Under the pieces are notes generated by a model, which saw only the letters and a list, made by a program, of their open reading frames with translations, did no database searches and was not told the DNA's origin. The position numbers were made by a program, and so were the translations under genes. Positions 38,600 to 49,449 of a DNA stretch of 64,000 nucleotides are shown here, piece after piece. Position 1 is the stretch's first letter; each line of letters opens with the position of its first letter. Origin of the DNA: Aureimonas sp. AU20 (GTDB taxonomy: Bacteria > Pseudomonadota > Alphaproteobacteria > Rhizobiales > Rhizobiaceae); NCBI RefSeq assembly GCF_001442755.1, contig NZ_CP006367.1, positions 248,001 through 312,000 of the forward strand, written 5' to 3'.

Positions 38600-39875
38600 G
38601 GCAGGACAGGGCGCGTTGAGCGTCGAACCGCTGATGCAGGACATGGGCCAGCGTGCCCGTCTGGCCGCGCGCGAGCTCGCCCTGGCTCCGGCCGAGCAGA
38701 AGAGCGCCGCGCTTCTCGCCATGGCCGAGGCCGTGGAGCGGGCGATGCCCGACATCATCCTTGCCAACGCCGCCGACCTCGGGCGCGCCGAAGGCGCCGG
38801 CATGGCGGCCTCGTTCCGCGACCGGCTGCGGCTGGACGAGACCCGCATCCGCGCCATCGCCGCGAGCCTTCGCGAGATCGCCGCCCTGCCCGATCCGGTC
38901 GGCTCGACCGTGTCGGAATGGACCCGGCCCAACGGGCTCCTGATCCGCCGGGTGCGCACGCCCATCGGCACGATCGGCGTCATCTACGAGAGCCGGCCCA
39001 ACGTCACCGCCGATGCGGGCGCGCTCTGCCTCAAGGCCGGCAATGCCGTGATCCTGCGCGGCGGCTCGGACTCGTCGGCCTCCTCCGCCGCGATCCACCG
39101 CGCGCTGCAGGCGGGGCTGGCTGAGGCCGGCCTGCCCGTGGACGCGATCCAGCTCGTGCCGACCACGGACCGCGCGGCGGTGGGCGAGATGCTGAAGGGC
39201 CTGAACGGTGCGATCGACGTGATCGTGCCGCGCGGCGGGCGCTCGCTGGTGGCGCGCGTTCAGTCCGAGGCGCGCGTGCCGGTCTTCGCCCATCTTGAGG
39301 GGCTCTGCCATCTCTATGTCGACCGCGCTGCCGATCTCGATATGGCGAGGGGTATCGCGGTCAACGCCAAGATGCGGCGCACCGGCATCTGCGGCGCGGC
39401 GGAGACGCTGCTGGTGGACGAGGCGGTGGCCGGGACGCATCTCGTGCCGATCCTCGACGCGCTGCGCGAGGCGGGCTGCGAAGTGCGCGGCAGCGAGGCC
39501 GTCCGCCGTCTCGACCCGAAGGCTTTGCCGGCGAGCGAGGAGGACTTCCGCACCGAGTATCTCGACGCCATCATCTCGGTGGCGCTGGTAGATGGGGTGG
39601 ACGGTGCAATCGACCATATCGCCCGCTATTCCTCGCATCACACCGAGGCGATCGTCACCGAGAATGCTGCGGCGGTGGAGCGCTTCTTCCGCTCGGTGGA
39701 TTCGGCCATTCTCCTGCACAATGCCTCGACCCAGTTCGCCGATGGCGGCGAGTTCGGATTCGGCGGCGAGATCGGCATCGCGACGGGCAAGATGCATGCG
39801 CGCGGGCCTGTCGGCGTCGAGCAGCTCACGACCTTCAATTACCGCGTGTCGGGCACTGGTCAGCTTCGTTCGTGA
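38589..39875 (+). CDS. proA: Gamma-glutamyl phosphate reductase
   Basis: A 428-residue NADPH-dependent aldehyde-dehydrogenase-fold enzyme that converts glutamyl phosphate to glutamate semialdehyde. The catalytic Cys268 lies in [25 protein letters not shown] near 131-142 and [23 protein letters not shown] close to the C-terminus are conserved. The C-terminus ends [13 protein letters not shown], as in the family. The ATG at 38589 lies inside proB, implying coupled translation and probably a ProB-ProA complex. Confidence 0.97.
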
Positions 39876-40510
39876 CCGCATCCAGCGCCGAAGCGGCGAC
39901 CCTTTCTTCCTCCGATCTGGCGATCCCGCATGTCGAGCCCGGCCTTCGCGTCGGGCTCTTTGGCGGCTCCTTCAACCCCGCGCACGAGGGCCATCTCCTC
40001 GTCGCCGAGACGGCGCTCCGGCGCCTGTCGCTCGACCGCATCTGGTGGATGGTCTCACCCGGCAATCCGCTGAAGGACCATCGCAACCTGCGCCCGCTGG
40101 CCGAGCGGCTGGCGGCCTCCCGCGCGCTGGTGGAGGACCCGCGCATTCTCGTCACCGCCTTCGAGGCGGCGCACCAGATCCGCTACAGCGCCGACACGGT
40201 GCGTCTGGTGAAGCGCCGCTGCCCGCTGGCGCGCTTCGTCTGGGTGATGGGGGCCGACAGTCTCGCCGGCTTCCATCGCTGGCAGGACTGGCGCGCCATC
40301 GCCAGTGCCTTGCCGATCGCCGTGGTGGACCGGCCGGGTTCGACCCTGGCGCTTCTGTCCTCCAGCGCGGCGCGCAGCCTGTCGCGGTTTCGCATCCCGG
40401 AGGCGGAGTGCGCCCGCCTCGCCTTCCATGCCCCGCCGGCCTGGGTGTTCCTGCACGGGCCCCGGTCCCGGCTGTCATCCACGATGTTGCGGGCGAGCGT
40501 CTCGTCTTGA
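39872..40510 (+). CDS. nadD: Nicotinate-nucleotide adenylyltransferase
   Basis: A 212-residue NaMN adenylyltransferase of NAD synthesis. The nucleotidyl-transferase motif [11 protein letters not shown] spans 31-41 with His38 and His41. [15 protein letters not shown] near 55, [16 protein letters not shown] near 122, and a C-terminal SSTMLRAS (standing for the usual ISSTxIR) complete the site. A 24-residue N-terminal extension precedes the fold. The GTG start overlaps the proA stop (GTGA). rsfS and rlmH follow, a very common bacterial order. Confidence 0.95.
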   Translation: MTASSAEAATLSSSDLAIPHVEPGLRVGLFGGSFNPAHEGHLLVAETALRRLSLDRIWWMVSPGNPLKDHRNLRPLAERLAASRALVEDPRILVTAFEAAHQIRYSADTVRLVKRRCPLARFVWVMGADSLAGFHRWQDWRAIASALPIAVVDRPGSTLALLSSSAARSLSRFRIPEAECARLAFHAPPAWVFLHGPRSRLSSTMLRASVSS

Positions 40511-40622
40511 AAGCAACAGAGATCCTTGCCATTTTTCTTTTGGAGACGGGGGCGAACGCGCCCGCCTCCCCTGAGACGGAGGATTTTGGCCTCCCGATCG
40601 CGACCCTTGAAGGAGAACTTCG

Positions 40623-41036
40623 CTGACTTCTGCCGCTGAACTGAAGGGCGACCTTGCCGTTCCTTCCGACGTCACCGCCGCCGACACGTCCACGGCCCGG
40701 TCCGTCATCGACGTCGTAACCGCGAGCCTTGACGACTCCAAGGCCGAAGACGTGGTCGCGATCAATCTGGCTGGCCGCTCCGCGCTGGCCGACCACATGG
40801 TCATCGCGTCCGGTCGCTCGCACCGCCACGTTTCGGCCGTCGCCGACCATCTCCTGCGCGACCTCAAGGATGGCGGCTACGGCCAGGCCAAGGTCGAAGG
40901 CCTGGAGAATGGCGACTGGGTCCTGATCGACACCGGCGACATCATCATCCACATCTTCCGGCCAGAAGTGCGCTCCTTCTACAACATCGAAAAGATGTGG
41001 AGCGTCAGCGAAGGCAGCGACACGAAGCTGCATTGA
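40623..41036 (+). CDS. rsfS: Ribosomal silencing factor RsfS, apparent CTG start
   Basis: The open frame begins just after a TGA at 40608-40610 and contains no ATG, GTG or TTG until GTG at 40752, which lies inside the conserved domain. AAGGAG at 40610-40615 is seven bases before CTG at 40623, giving a 137-residue product. The residues between CTG and 40752 include DDSKAEDVVAINLAG, conserved in rhizobial RsfS. The domain continues MVIASGRSHRHV, VEGLENGDWVLIDTGDIIIHIF and FYNIEKMW. RsfS binds L14 and blocks subunit joining in starvation. A sequencing error is the alternative to CTG initiation. Confidence 0.85.
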   Translation: MTSAAELKGDLAVPSDVTAADTSTARSVIDVVTASLDDSKAEDVVAINLAGRSALADHMVIASGRSHRHVSAVADHLLRDLKDGGYGQAKVEGLENGDWVLIDTGDIIIHIFRPEVRSFYNIEKMWSVSEGSDTKLH

Positions 41037-41085
41037 GCTCAGCGCTTCGAAACCGAGCCGGGCGGCAGCGCCCGGCCGCTTCGCC

Positions 41086-41568
41086 ATGCGCCTGACGCTG
41101 GCCGCCATCGGGCGGATGAAGGCCGGGCCGGAGCAGGAGCTCTGCGCCCGCTATCTCGACCGTCTGCGCAAGGCCGGCCCACCGCTGGGGCTCGACTTCG
41201 CGGGCGTCGTGGAACTGCCGGAATCCCGCTTCTCGACCGTCCCGGAGCGCAAGCGCGACGAGGCGGCGCGGCTGCTCGCCGTCCTGCCCGAAAATTGCCG
41301 GCTGATCGTCCTCGACGAGACCGGCAAGACGCCCTCCTCGGAGGAGTTCGCGGCCGATCTCGGCAATTTGCGCGACGAGGGCCTGCGCGATCTCGCGCTC
41401 GTCATCGGTGGGCCGGATGGCTTGTCGGACGACTTGCGAAAGAGCGCGCTGCGCGTCGTCGCCTTCGGGCGGCTGACCTTCCCGCATCAGGTCGTGCGCA
41501 TTCTCCTGGCCGAACAGCTTTACCGCGCGGCCACCATTCTCTCGGGCCATCCCTACCATCGGGTCTGA
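41086..41568 (+). CDS. rlmH: 23S rRNA (pseudouridine1915-N3)-methyltransferase
   Basis: A 160-residue SPOUT methyltransferase that methylates pseudouridine 1915 in helix 69 of 23S rRNA on assembled 70S ribosomes. LIVLDETGKTPSSEEFA near 73, the SAM-loop IGGPDG near 107, FGRLTFPHQVVRILLAEQLYRA near 126 and the terminal YHRV are diagnostic. The ATG at 41086 is the natural start. It follows rsfS after 49 bases, in the standard nadD-rsfS-rlmH order. Confidence 0.97.
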   Translation: MRLTLAAIGRMKAGPEQELCARYLDRLRKAGPPLGLDFAGVVELPESRFSTVPERKRDEAARLLAVLPENCRLIVLDETGKTPSSEEFAADLGNLRDEGLRDLALVIGGPDGLSDDLRKSALRVVAFGRLTFPHQVVRILLAEQLYRAATILSGHPYHRV

Positions 41569-41797
41569 CCCGCCTATCCCTGGCCTGCCGTGTGTGGGAT
41601 GAAAAGGGAGAACGGGCGGGCGCGGGCGCGCCTGTCCATCCTATCCCCTTGCTTTCGCTGGGCTTGCGCGCGGCACGAGGCGATCGGCGGATGGGTCATG
41701 GTTGATGGAATCTTAAGCATCCTCTCCTAGCCTCGCGGGTCTGGGAATGGGAAGCCGGGACGGACAGCGTTTGCAGGGCGAGAGGCAAAGACCAGCG

Positions 41798-43318
41798 ATG
41801 AAACGGACGCGGCGCGACGCGGCGCCCGCGCTTCGCGTTTTCCTGTCCGCTATGCTCTGCGCTTCCACGGGTCTGGCCGCGTTTCAGCCGGCCTTCGCGC
41901 GCGAGGGGGGCGATCTCGACCCAGCTCCGGTCGGCTCCATTCTCCTGTCGCGCGGCCCGGACGGCGAAATCTCCGCCTCGCAGGATATCGGCCCGCATCG
42001 CTCCCGCGCCGAGGCGCTGGCGGCCGAGCGCGCCCGCACGGAGGCGGACCTGCGCCGGCTCGGCGACCAGATCACCCTTTCCAAGGAAACCGCGGCGCGG
42101 ATCGACCGCGAGGTCGCCGCCCTGCAGGCCGACCGTCAGCGCATCCGCACCGCGATGATCGAGGCCGCCGCCGAGCAGAAGCGCCTGTCGGGCGAGGTGT
42201 CGAAGAGCGAGGACAGGATCGGCCAGCTCGGGGAAGAGGAAGGCCGGCTCAAGGTCTCGCTGCGCGAGCGGCGCGGCGTCCTGGCCGAGGTGCTGGGCGC
42301 CCTGCAGCGCATGGGACGCAAGCCGCCGCCCGCGCTCTTGGTGCGACCCGATGACGCACTCGGTTCGGTTCGCAGCGCCATTCTGCTCGGCGCCGTGGTG
42401 CCGGAAATTCGCGCCGAGACCGACAAGCTTCGCGGCGATCTCGAACGACTGGTCGCGGTGCGCCAGCAGCTTTCGGACGAGAAGACGCGCTTTGCCGACG
42501 CGCTCGCCCGGACGCAGGAAGAGGAAGCGCGCCTGTCGCGCCTGTTCGAGGAAAAGCAGAAGCTGGAAGCCGAGGGGCGCGGGCGCATCGGCGAGGAAAC
42601 CCGCCGCGCCGCCGAACTCGGCGCCAAGGCCACGACGCTGCAGGATCTCATCGCCTCGCTGGAAGGCGAAGCGGCGCGCGCCCGCGAGATCGAGGAGCGC
42701 GAGCGCCTCGCGGCGGAGCTCGCCCGGCGCGCCGCGGAAGCGGCCGCGAGCCAAGCCTCCAAGGAGGCACCGGCGGGCGGCGAAACCGCAACGCCGCCAG
42801 CGGCTTCCGGCAAAAGCTACGACATCGCCGCGCTCAAGCGCGAAATGACGCGGCTTGGGCCCTCCGCCGCATTTTCGACATTGAAAGGGAGCCTCGTTCG
42901 GCCCGTCGCGGGCCGGGAAACGGGTCGGTTCGGGCAGGACAACGGAACCGGCCGTCAGGCCTCCGGCGAGACGTTCGCATCGCGGGTCGGCGATGTCGTG
43001 ACCTCGCCATCGGATGCCACGGTTCTGTATTCGGCCCCCTTCCGCTCCTACGGGCAGCTCTTGATCCTCGACGCCGGCGACGGCTATCATATCGTATTGG
43101 CCGGCATGGGCCGTATCGACGTCAGCGTCGGGCAGACCGTGCTTGCGGGCGAGCCGCTGGCTACCATGGGCGCGATGCGGGTGGCGAGCGCCGCGAAGAC
43201 GGACATGTCGAGTGCCGAACCCTCGCTCTACGTGGAATTTCGCAAGGACGGGAAACCGGTCGATCCGACCCCCTGGTGGGCGGATGGATCATCTGGAAGG
43301 ACGAGGAATGATACGTAA
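41798..43318 (+). CDS. EnvC-like murein hydrolase activator (degenerate M23)
   Basis: A 506-residue periplasmic protein. A signal sequence at about 1-35 is followed by a long coiled coil (about 60-310, Arg/Glu-rich) and a C-terminal LytM/M23 domain (about 365-500). The LytM domain lacks the usual zinc-binding His and Asp residues: no H-x-H is seen and YHIVLAGMG stands in that place. Such inactive proteins activate cell-wall amidases during division, as EnvC does. An Ala/Glu-rich linker with GGETATPPAASGK separates the parts. It overlaps ctpA by eleven bases. Confidence 0.85.
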   Translation: MKRTRRDAAPALRVFLSAMLCASTGLAAFQPAFAREGGDLDPAPVGSILLSRGPDGEISASQDIGPHRSRAEALAAERARTEADLRRLGDQITLSKETAARIDREVAALQADRQRIRTAMIEAAAEQKRLSGEVSKSEDRIGQLGEEEGRLKVSLRERRGVLAEVLGALQRMGRKPPPALLVRPDDALGSVRSAILLGAVVPEIRAETDKLRGDLERLVAVRQQLSDEKTRFADALARTQEEEARLSRLFEEKQKLEAEGRGRIGEETRRAAELGAKATTLQDLIASLEGEAARAREIEERERLAAELARRAAEAAASQASKEAPAGGETATPPAASGKSYDIAALKREMTRLGPSAAFSTLKGSLVRPVAGRETGRFGQDNGTGRQASGETFASRVGDVVTSPSDATVLYSAPFRSYGQLLILDAGDGYHIVLAGMGRIDVSVGQTVLAGEPLATMGAMRVASAAKTDMSSAEPSLYVEFRKDGKPVDPTPWWADGSSGRTRNDT

Positions 43319-44654
43319 GCTCTCCATTCTCTTCGCGGGAGCGCTTCTGGGTGCCACCGCCATGACCGCCTTCGTCGGCCCGCACAGCGGCGTCGCCAAT
43401 GCGGCGGGTTCGGACACCTATCGCCAGCTGGCCATTTTCGGCGACGTGTTCGAGCGCGTGCGCGCGCAATATGTCGACGTGCCCGACGATCAAAAGCTGA
43501 TCGAGACGGCTATCAACGGCATGCTCACGTCGCTCGACCCGCATTCCAGCTACATGAACGCCAAGGAAGCGGCGGACATGCGCACGGAAACGCGCGGCGA
43601 GTTCGGCGGCCTCGGCATCGAGGTCACGATGGAGAACGAGCTGGTCAAGGTGATCTCGCCCTTCGAGGGCACCCCGGCCGACAAGGCGGGCGTGCTGGCG
43701 GGCGATCTGATCGCCGAGATCAACGGCGAGCAGGTGCGCGGCCTCAACCTCGCCCAGGCCGTCGAGAAGATGAAGGGCGAGATCGGCACCAAGGTCGAGC
43801 TGACCATCGTGCGCGAAGGCGCGGCGCAGCCCGTCCGCCTGTCGGTGGAGCGCGCCGAGATCAAGGTTCCCTCCGTGCGCCACACGGTCGAGAACGATGT
43901 CGGCTACATCAAGCTCCTGCGCTTCAACGAGCAGACCACGACCGGGCTCGAGGACGCGATCAAGGACATCAAGGCCAAGATCCCGGGCGACAAGCTGAAG
44001 GGCTACGTGCTCGACCTGCGTCGCAATCCGGGCGGTCTGCTGGACGAAGCCGTCAGCGTCTCCGACGCTTTCCTCCAGAGCGGCGAGATCGTCTCGACGC
44101 GCGGCCGCAACGCCGAAGAAACCCGCCGCTACAACGCGCGGCCGGGCGACGACATCGACGGCAAGCCGCTGGTGGTTCTGGTCAACGGCGGTTCGGCCTC
44201 GGCCTCGGAAATCGTCGCCGGCGCGCTGCAGGACCAGCGCCGCGCCACGGTCGTCGGCACGCGCTCCTTCGGCAAAGGTTCGGTGCAGACCATTATCCCG
44301 CTGGGGGCCAACGGCGCGCTGCGCCTCACCACGGCGCTCTACTACACGCCGTCGGGCTCCTCCATCCAGGGACGCGGCATCCGCCCCGACATCGTCGTGG
44401 ACCAGCCGCTGCCCGAGGAAATCAAGGCGCAGATGGGCCTTGGCGCCGACGAGGATCTGAAGCTCGGCGAATCCTCGCTGCGCGGTCACATCCAGGGCGC
44501 CGAGGAAGGCGAGGAGGGCTCCGGCTCGCTCGACTACGTTCCGCCCGAGGCCAAGGACGACCTTCAGATGCAGTACGCGCTGGAACTCCTGCGCGGCGAG
44601 AAGACCAACGCGGCCTTCCCGCCCAAGCAGGACTCCGCCGCCGTCGCCAACTGA
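43308..44654 (+). CDS. ctpA: Carboxy-terminal processing protease (S41A)
   Basis: A 448-residue periplasmic serine protease. A signal peptide at about 1-32 is followed by a PDZ domain (about 95-180, EFGGLGIEVT) and the S41 domain with a probable nucleophile Ser298 in GSASASE and Lys323 in FGKGSVQ. CtpA trims proteins at the C-terminus, often controlling murein hydrolases, which agrees with the adjacent EnvC-like gene. GGACGAGGA upstream supports the ATG at 43308, inside the end of the envC-like gene. A strong terminator follows. Confidence 0.95.
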   Translation: MIRKLSILFAGALLGATAMTAFVGPHSGVANAAGSDTYRQLAIFGDVFERVRAQYVDVPDDQKLIETAINGMLTSLDPHSSYMNAKEAADMRTETRGEFGGLGIEVTMENELVKVISPFEGTPADKAGVLAGDLIAEINGEQVRGLNLAQAVEKMKGEIGTKVELTIVREGAAQPVRLSVERAEIKVPSVRHTVENDVGYIKLLRFNEQTTTGLEDAIKDIKAKIPGDKLKGYVLDLRRNPGGLLDEAVSVSDAFLQSGEIVSTRGRNAEETRRYNARPGDDIDGKPLVVLVNGGSASASEIVAGALQDQRRATVVGTRSFGKGSVQTIIPLGANGALRLTTALYYTPSGSSIQGRGIRPDIVVDQPLPEEIKAQMGLGADEDLKLGESSLRGHIQGAEEGEEGSGSLDYVPPEAKDDLQMQYALELLRGEKTNAAFPPKQDSAAVAN

Positions 44655-44676
44655 ACGACCGCTGCACTCCAAGACA

Positions 44677-44705
44677 AGGCCCCGGCACCCGCCGGGGCCT
44701 TTTTT
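44677..44705 (+). terminator. Rho-independent terminator after ctpA
   Basis: AGGCCCCGG (44677-44685) pairs with CCGGGGCCT (44692-44700), followed by TTTTT. It separates ctpA from the YibQ-type gene, which starts 60 bases on. Confidence 0.9.
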
Positions 44706-44765
44706 CGTGCCGCACTCCCGGCTCGCTGAAAGCTCCGATCCAGCCTCCCGCTCTACAGGTGGTGC

Positions 44766-45941
44766 ATGCGGGAAGAGCTGTATCGGCCATTGGGTCTGGA
44801 ACTGACGGCGGGCAATCGGGCGGCGGCGAATGGCCGGCTTTGGCCGCGTCTGCGTATGGCGGCCCTCGGCGCCACCGTTCTGGCCGGTTCTGCGGCGACC
44901 TTCCTGTTTCAGCCCGACTTCCAGCCGCCTCCCGCCGCGCCCGTCGCCGTGGCCGCGCTGCCCGAGGCCAAGGAAGCGCCCAAACCTGCCGGGCCGTCCA
45001 TCGTGCGCCCCAGCGCGGGTGGCGGCGTGACCATCGCCAATGGCGACGGAATCATCCGCCAGACCAACGATCTCGACGGGCTGGAAACCGGTTCTGTGCG
45101 CGTGCTGGAGCCCGGCTCGCTGCGCCAGCCCGCCTCCTTCGCCCATCTGCCCGAAGAGGCACTTCTCGAAAACAGCGCGTTCGGCCCCCTGCCCGTGCGC
45201 GCGGGAGACGGACGGCGCCCGCTCGACGTCTATTCCGGCACCCCGGCGCAGACCGGCGGAACGCGCGTCGCCATCGTCGTGGGCGGCCTCGGAATCAGCC
45301 AGACGGGAACGCAGAAGGCCGTGCAGATCCTGCCGCCCGGCGTGACGCTTGCCTTCGCGGCGGCGGGCAATAGCCTGGATCGCTGGATGCAGGCCGCGCG
45401 CCGCAACGGCCACGAGCTTCTCCTGCAAGCGCCGATGGAGCCCTTCGGCTATCCGCAGGTCTCGCCGGGCGAGCACACACAGACCGTGGCCGACGCGGCG
45501 AACGGCCAGTTCGACCAGCTTCATTGGGCCATGGGCCGGCTGACCAACTATGTCGGCGTTATGAACTTCATGGGTGCACGGTTCAACGCGGACCCGGCGG
45601 CGCTCGAACCCTTCCTCGCCGAACTCTCCCGGCGCGGCCTCCTCTATCTCGACGACGGCACCTCGCCGCGATCGGCCAGCCGCGACGTGGCGGTGGCCGG
45701 CGGCACGCCCTTCGCCGCGTCCGATCTCGTGCTGGACGACGATCGCAGCCCGGAAGCGATCCGGCGCCAGCTCGACACGCTGGAGCGCATCGCCCGCGCC
45801 AAGGGCACCGCGATCGGCGTCGCCAGCGCCTTCGAAGGCTCGGTCCTCTCGATCGCCCAATGGGCGGCGGAAGCCTCGGCGCGCGGCGTCGAGATCGTGC
45901 CCGTGTCCGCACTGGCCTCCGATCCCGAAGCCAAGAGCTGA
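44766..45941 (+). CDS. YibQ-type divergent polysaccharide deacetylase
   Basis: A 391-residue protein with a membrane anchor at about 30-50 and a Pro/Ala linker, then a deacetylase-2 fold (about 155-385): [15 protein letters not shown] near 166, [15 protein letters not shown] near 215, and YLDDGTSP near 298. The family position of the metal-binding Asp is replaced (VVGGLG rather than VIDDxG), so catalysis is doubtful. The gene regularly follows envC-ctpA in alphaproteobacteria and precedes rppH, as here, so a cell-envelope role is likely. Start ATG 44766. Confidence 0.82.
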   Translation: MREELYRPLGLELTAGNRAAANGRLWPRLRMAALGATVLAGSAATFLFQPDFQPPPAAPVAVAALPEAKEAPKPAGPSIVRPSAGGGVTIANGDGIIRQTNDLDGLETGSVRVLEPGSLRQPASFAHLPEEALLENSAFGPLPVRAGDGRRPLDVYSGTPAQTGGTRVAIVVGGLGISQTGTQKAVQILPPGVTLAFAAAGNSLDRWMQAARRNGHELLLQAPMEPFGYPQVSPGEHTQTVADAANGQFDQLHWAMGRLTNYVGVMNFMGARFNADPAALEPFLAELSRRGLLYLDDGTSPRSASRDVAVAGGTPFAASDLVLDDDRSPEAIRRQLDTLERIARAKGTAIGVASAFEGSVLSIAQWAAEASARGVEIVPVSALASDPEAKS

Positions 45942-46071
45942 GCCGCGCCGTCGCAGGAAAACCCTGCGGCAGTTTGCTGGCGGCTCTCATCGCTTCCTTT
46001 TGACGAAAATCTCCCGCTTGTTACTGCGGTGCGATAAGTTGCGTCACGCTCGTGATTCGAGAGGAGCTGTC

Positions 46072-46587
46072 TTGACCAACGATCCCGCAAGCCTTCCCTA
46101 CCGTCCCTGTGTCGGGGTCATGGTCCTGAACCGCGACAACAAGATCTTTCTGGGTCGCCGCATCCCCGAGCCCCAAGGCGAAATGGACGGCGCCGCCAAG
46201 CTTTGGCAGATGCCGCAGGGAGGCATCGACCAGGACGAAAACCCGCGTCTGGCCGCCGAGCGCGAGCTTTATGAGGAAACCGGCATCCGCTCGGTGGAGC
46301 TTCTGGCGCAGACGCCGGACTGGCTGACCTACGAATTGCCGCCCGAGCTCGTCGGCATCGCCCTCAAGGGCAAGTTCCGGGGTCAGAAGCAGATGTGGTT
46401 CGCCTTCCGCTTCCTGGGGGAAGACAGCGAGATCGCGATCGACCCGCCGCCGGGCGGCCACAGCGCCGAGTTCGACGAATGGGCCTGGAAGACGATGGAC
46501 GAGGCGCTCGATCTCGTCGTGCCGTTCAAGCGCGAGGTCTATGAGCGCGTCGTTGCGGCGTTCCGTCATCTGGAGGCCCGGGGCTGA
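46072..46587 (+). CDS. rppH: RNA pyrophosphohydrolase RppH
   Basis: A 171-residue Nudix enzyme that removes pyrophosphate from mRNA 5' ends and triggers RNase E-dependent decay. [11 protein letters not shown] near 10 starts the domain; the Nudix box spans about 48-70, from GGIDQ to REL..EETGI, with the metal-binding Glu residues in place. The start is TTG at 46072 with GAGAGGAG just upstream; no ATG is available in the correct position. Its stop shares a base with the next start (TGATG). Confidence 0.95.
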   Translation: MTNDPASLPYRPCVGVMVLNRDNKIFLGRRIPEPQGEMDGAAKLWQMPQGGIDQDENPRLAAERELYEETGIRSVELLAQTPDWLTYELPPELVGIALKGKFRGQKQMWFAFRFLGEDSEIAIDPPPGGHSAEFDEWAWKTMDEALDLVVPFKREVYERVVAAFRHLEARG

Positions 46588-47105
46588 TGGCATTCTCCAC
46601 CGAAGGGCCGATCGTCTACCGCGACATGCGCGAAGGAGAGCTGGCGGCGATCGAGACGATCCACGCCAGCGCCTTCGGCGGCGACGAGGAAGCGCGCCTA
46701 CCCCAGGCGATCATCCAGGACGGGCACGAGATCATCTCCGTCGTGGCGGCCAAGGGCGACTATCTTGTCGCCCATGCCCTCTTCTCTGCCCTTCGCGGCG
46801 CAGACCGGGCGCTGGCGCTGGCGCCCGTCGCCACCGTGCCCGACCATCAGGGCGAGGGCATCGGCAGCCATCTCATCCGCTATGGGCTGCAGCGCGCCAC
46901 GAATGAGGGTTGGCGCTCGGTCTTCGTGCTGGGGGATCCCGCCTTCTACGGCCGGCTCGGCTTCGACGCGCGTCTCGCACGCGGCGCCACCGTGCCCTGG
47001 GCCGGGCCGAATTTTCAGGCGCTGGAACTCGTGCCCGGGGCATTGGAAGGTTGGAGCGGCATTTTGCGCTATCCCAGCGCCTTCGGCGGCGAGGATGTCA
47101 TCTGA
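46587..47105 (+). CDS. GNAT acetyltransferase (YhbS-like)
   Basis: A 172-residue GNAT. IVYRDMREGELAAIETIHASAFGG opens the fold; ALAPVATVPDHQGEGIGSHLIRYGL (about 75-99) is the acetyl-CoA site, and VFVLGDPAFYGRLGFD near 111 is the YhbS-type strand. The substrate is unknown. It overlaps the rppH stop by one base, so the two genes are probably co-translated. It is the last plus-strand gene before the convergent atp operon. The family call is secure and the function open. Confidence 0.87.
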   Translation: MAFSTEGPIVYRDMREGELAAIETIHASAFGGDEEARLPQAIIQDGHEIISVVAAKGDYLVAHALFSALRGADRALALAPVATVPDHQGEGIGSHLIRYGLQRATNEGWRSVFVLGDPAFYGRLGFDARLARGATVPWAGPNFQALELVPGALEGWSGILRYPSAFGGEDVI

Positions 47106-47173
47106 TACGTCAACGAGGTCGGAGGCGCTGGGCACCCCTTCCTTGGCCACTTGGCGGCCGTCTGTTGGAGATG

Positions 47174-47194
47174 GCGAAGGCGATCCGCCTTCGC
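47174..47194. repeat. Small perfect hairpin in the GNAT-atpC gap
   Basis: GCGAAGGCG (47174-47182) pairs with CGCCTTCGC (47186-47194) around ATC. It has no U-tract and lies between two convergent genes. It could be a single REP-like unit or mRNA 3' end structure. Confidence 0.35.
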
Positions 47195-47292
47195 ACCACA
47201 GTCTGCGTATCCGCTCCGGCAATCAGAAGCTTGGTTCATCGACATCGCGGCGCCTATTGACGGGCGACCTGCTGGCTATTGCCCCAAACGAA

Positions 47293-47318
47293 AAAGCCCG
47301 ACCTCGCGGCCGGGCTTT
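47293..47318. terminator. Bidirectional terminator between GNAT gene and atpC
   Basis: AAAGCCCG (47293-47300) pairs with CGGGCTTT (47311-47318), with A residues before and T residues in the right arm, so it can act in both directions. It lies 24 bases past the atpC stop. Confidence 0.8.
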
Positions 47319-47341
47319 ATAAACTCGGATTCGAGATTGGC

Positions 47342-47740
47342 TTAGAGCGAGACGCGCGCGTTGCGCAGGTCGGCCAGACGCTGCTCCGTGCGCGCCCGCA
47401 CTTCGTCGTCTGATGCGCTGGCGAGCGTGGTTTCCAGCTCGCCGATCTGCCGGTCGATCTCCTCGACCTTCAGCTCTTCCGCCGGAGTCGCATGCTCGGC
47501 GAGGAGCGTGAAGCTTTCCGCGTTGATGTCGGCGAAGCCGCCCTGCACATAGATGCGCTTGGTGCCGCCGGAGACGAGCGCGGCCTCGACCATGCCCGGC
47601 TTCAGCGTCGCCATGAGCGGCGCGTGGCCGGCCATGACGGTGAAGTAACCTTCGGTGCCGGGCGCCAGCACGGACGTGACCTGCTCCGAGAGGAGCAGAC
47701 GCTCGGGAGACACCAGTTCGAACTTGAAGCCGCTAGCCAC
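47342..47740 (-). CDS. atpC: F1 ATP synthase subunit epsilon
   Basis: A 132-residue epsilon subunit, part of the central stalk, which couples rotation and inhibits ATP hydrolysis. The N-terminal beta-sandwich includes SPERLLLSEQVTSVLAPGTEGYFTVMAGHAPLM (about 9-41), and the C-terminal helices hold the charged LKVEEIDRQIGELE region. The start is GTG at 47740 with an AGGA-containing site upstream. It is the last gene of the minus-strand order atpH-A-G-D-C and ends before a bidirectional terminator. Confidence 0.96.
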   Translation of the reverse strand: MASGFKFELVSPERLLLSEQVTSVLAPGTEGYFTVMAGHAPLMATLKPGMVEAALVSGGTKRIYVQGGFADINAESFTLLAEHATPAEELKVEEIDRQIGELETTLASASDDEVRARTEQRLADLRNARVSL

Positions 47741-47888
47741 GATGGTCCTGCCTTCCGCGCTCCCGTCGGGGGAGCGGCCGGGCGGCGCAGCCAGATGCCG
47801 TGCCGCCTGATGTCTGAGGGACGATGGCGAGCTGAACCCGCCATCTCATGCCGCATGGGTGCGCCGACCGAAGCCGGCACGCCAGCCC

Positions 47889-49427
<1,539 letters not shown>

Positions 49428-49449
49428 TCACGGCACCGACCGCAATCCA

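Noticed and set aside
43161..45860. 899-codon minus-strand open frame across ctpA and the YibQ-type gene
   Set aside because: Its translation is rich in Arg, Gly, His and Ala with no family motif, and it mirrors two well-supported plus-strand genes.
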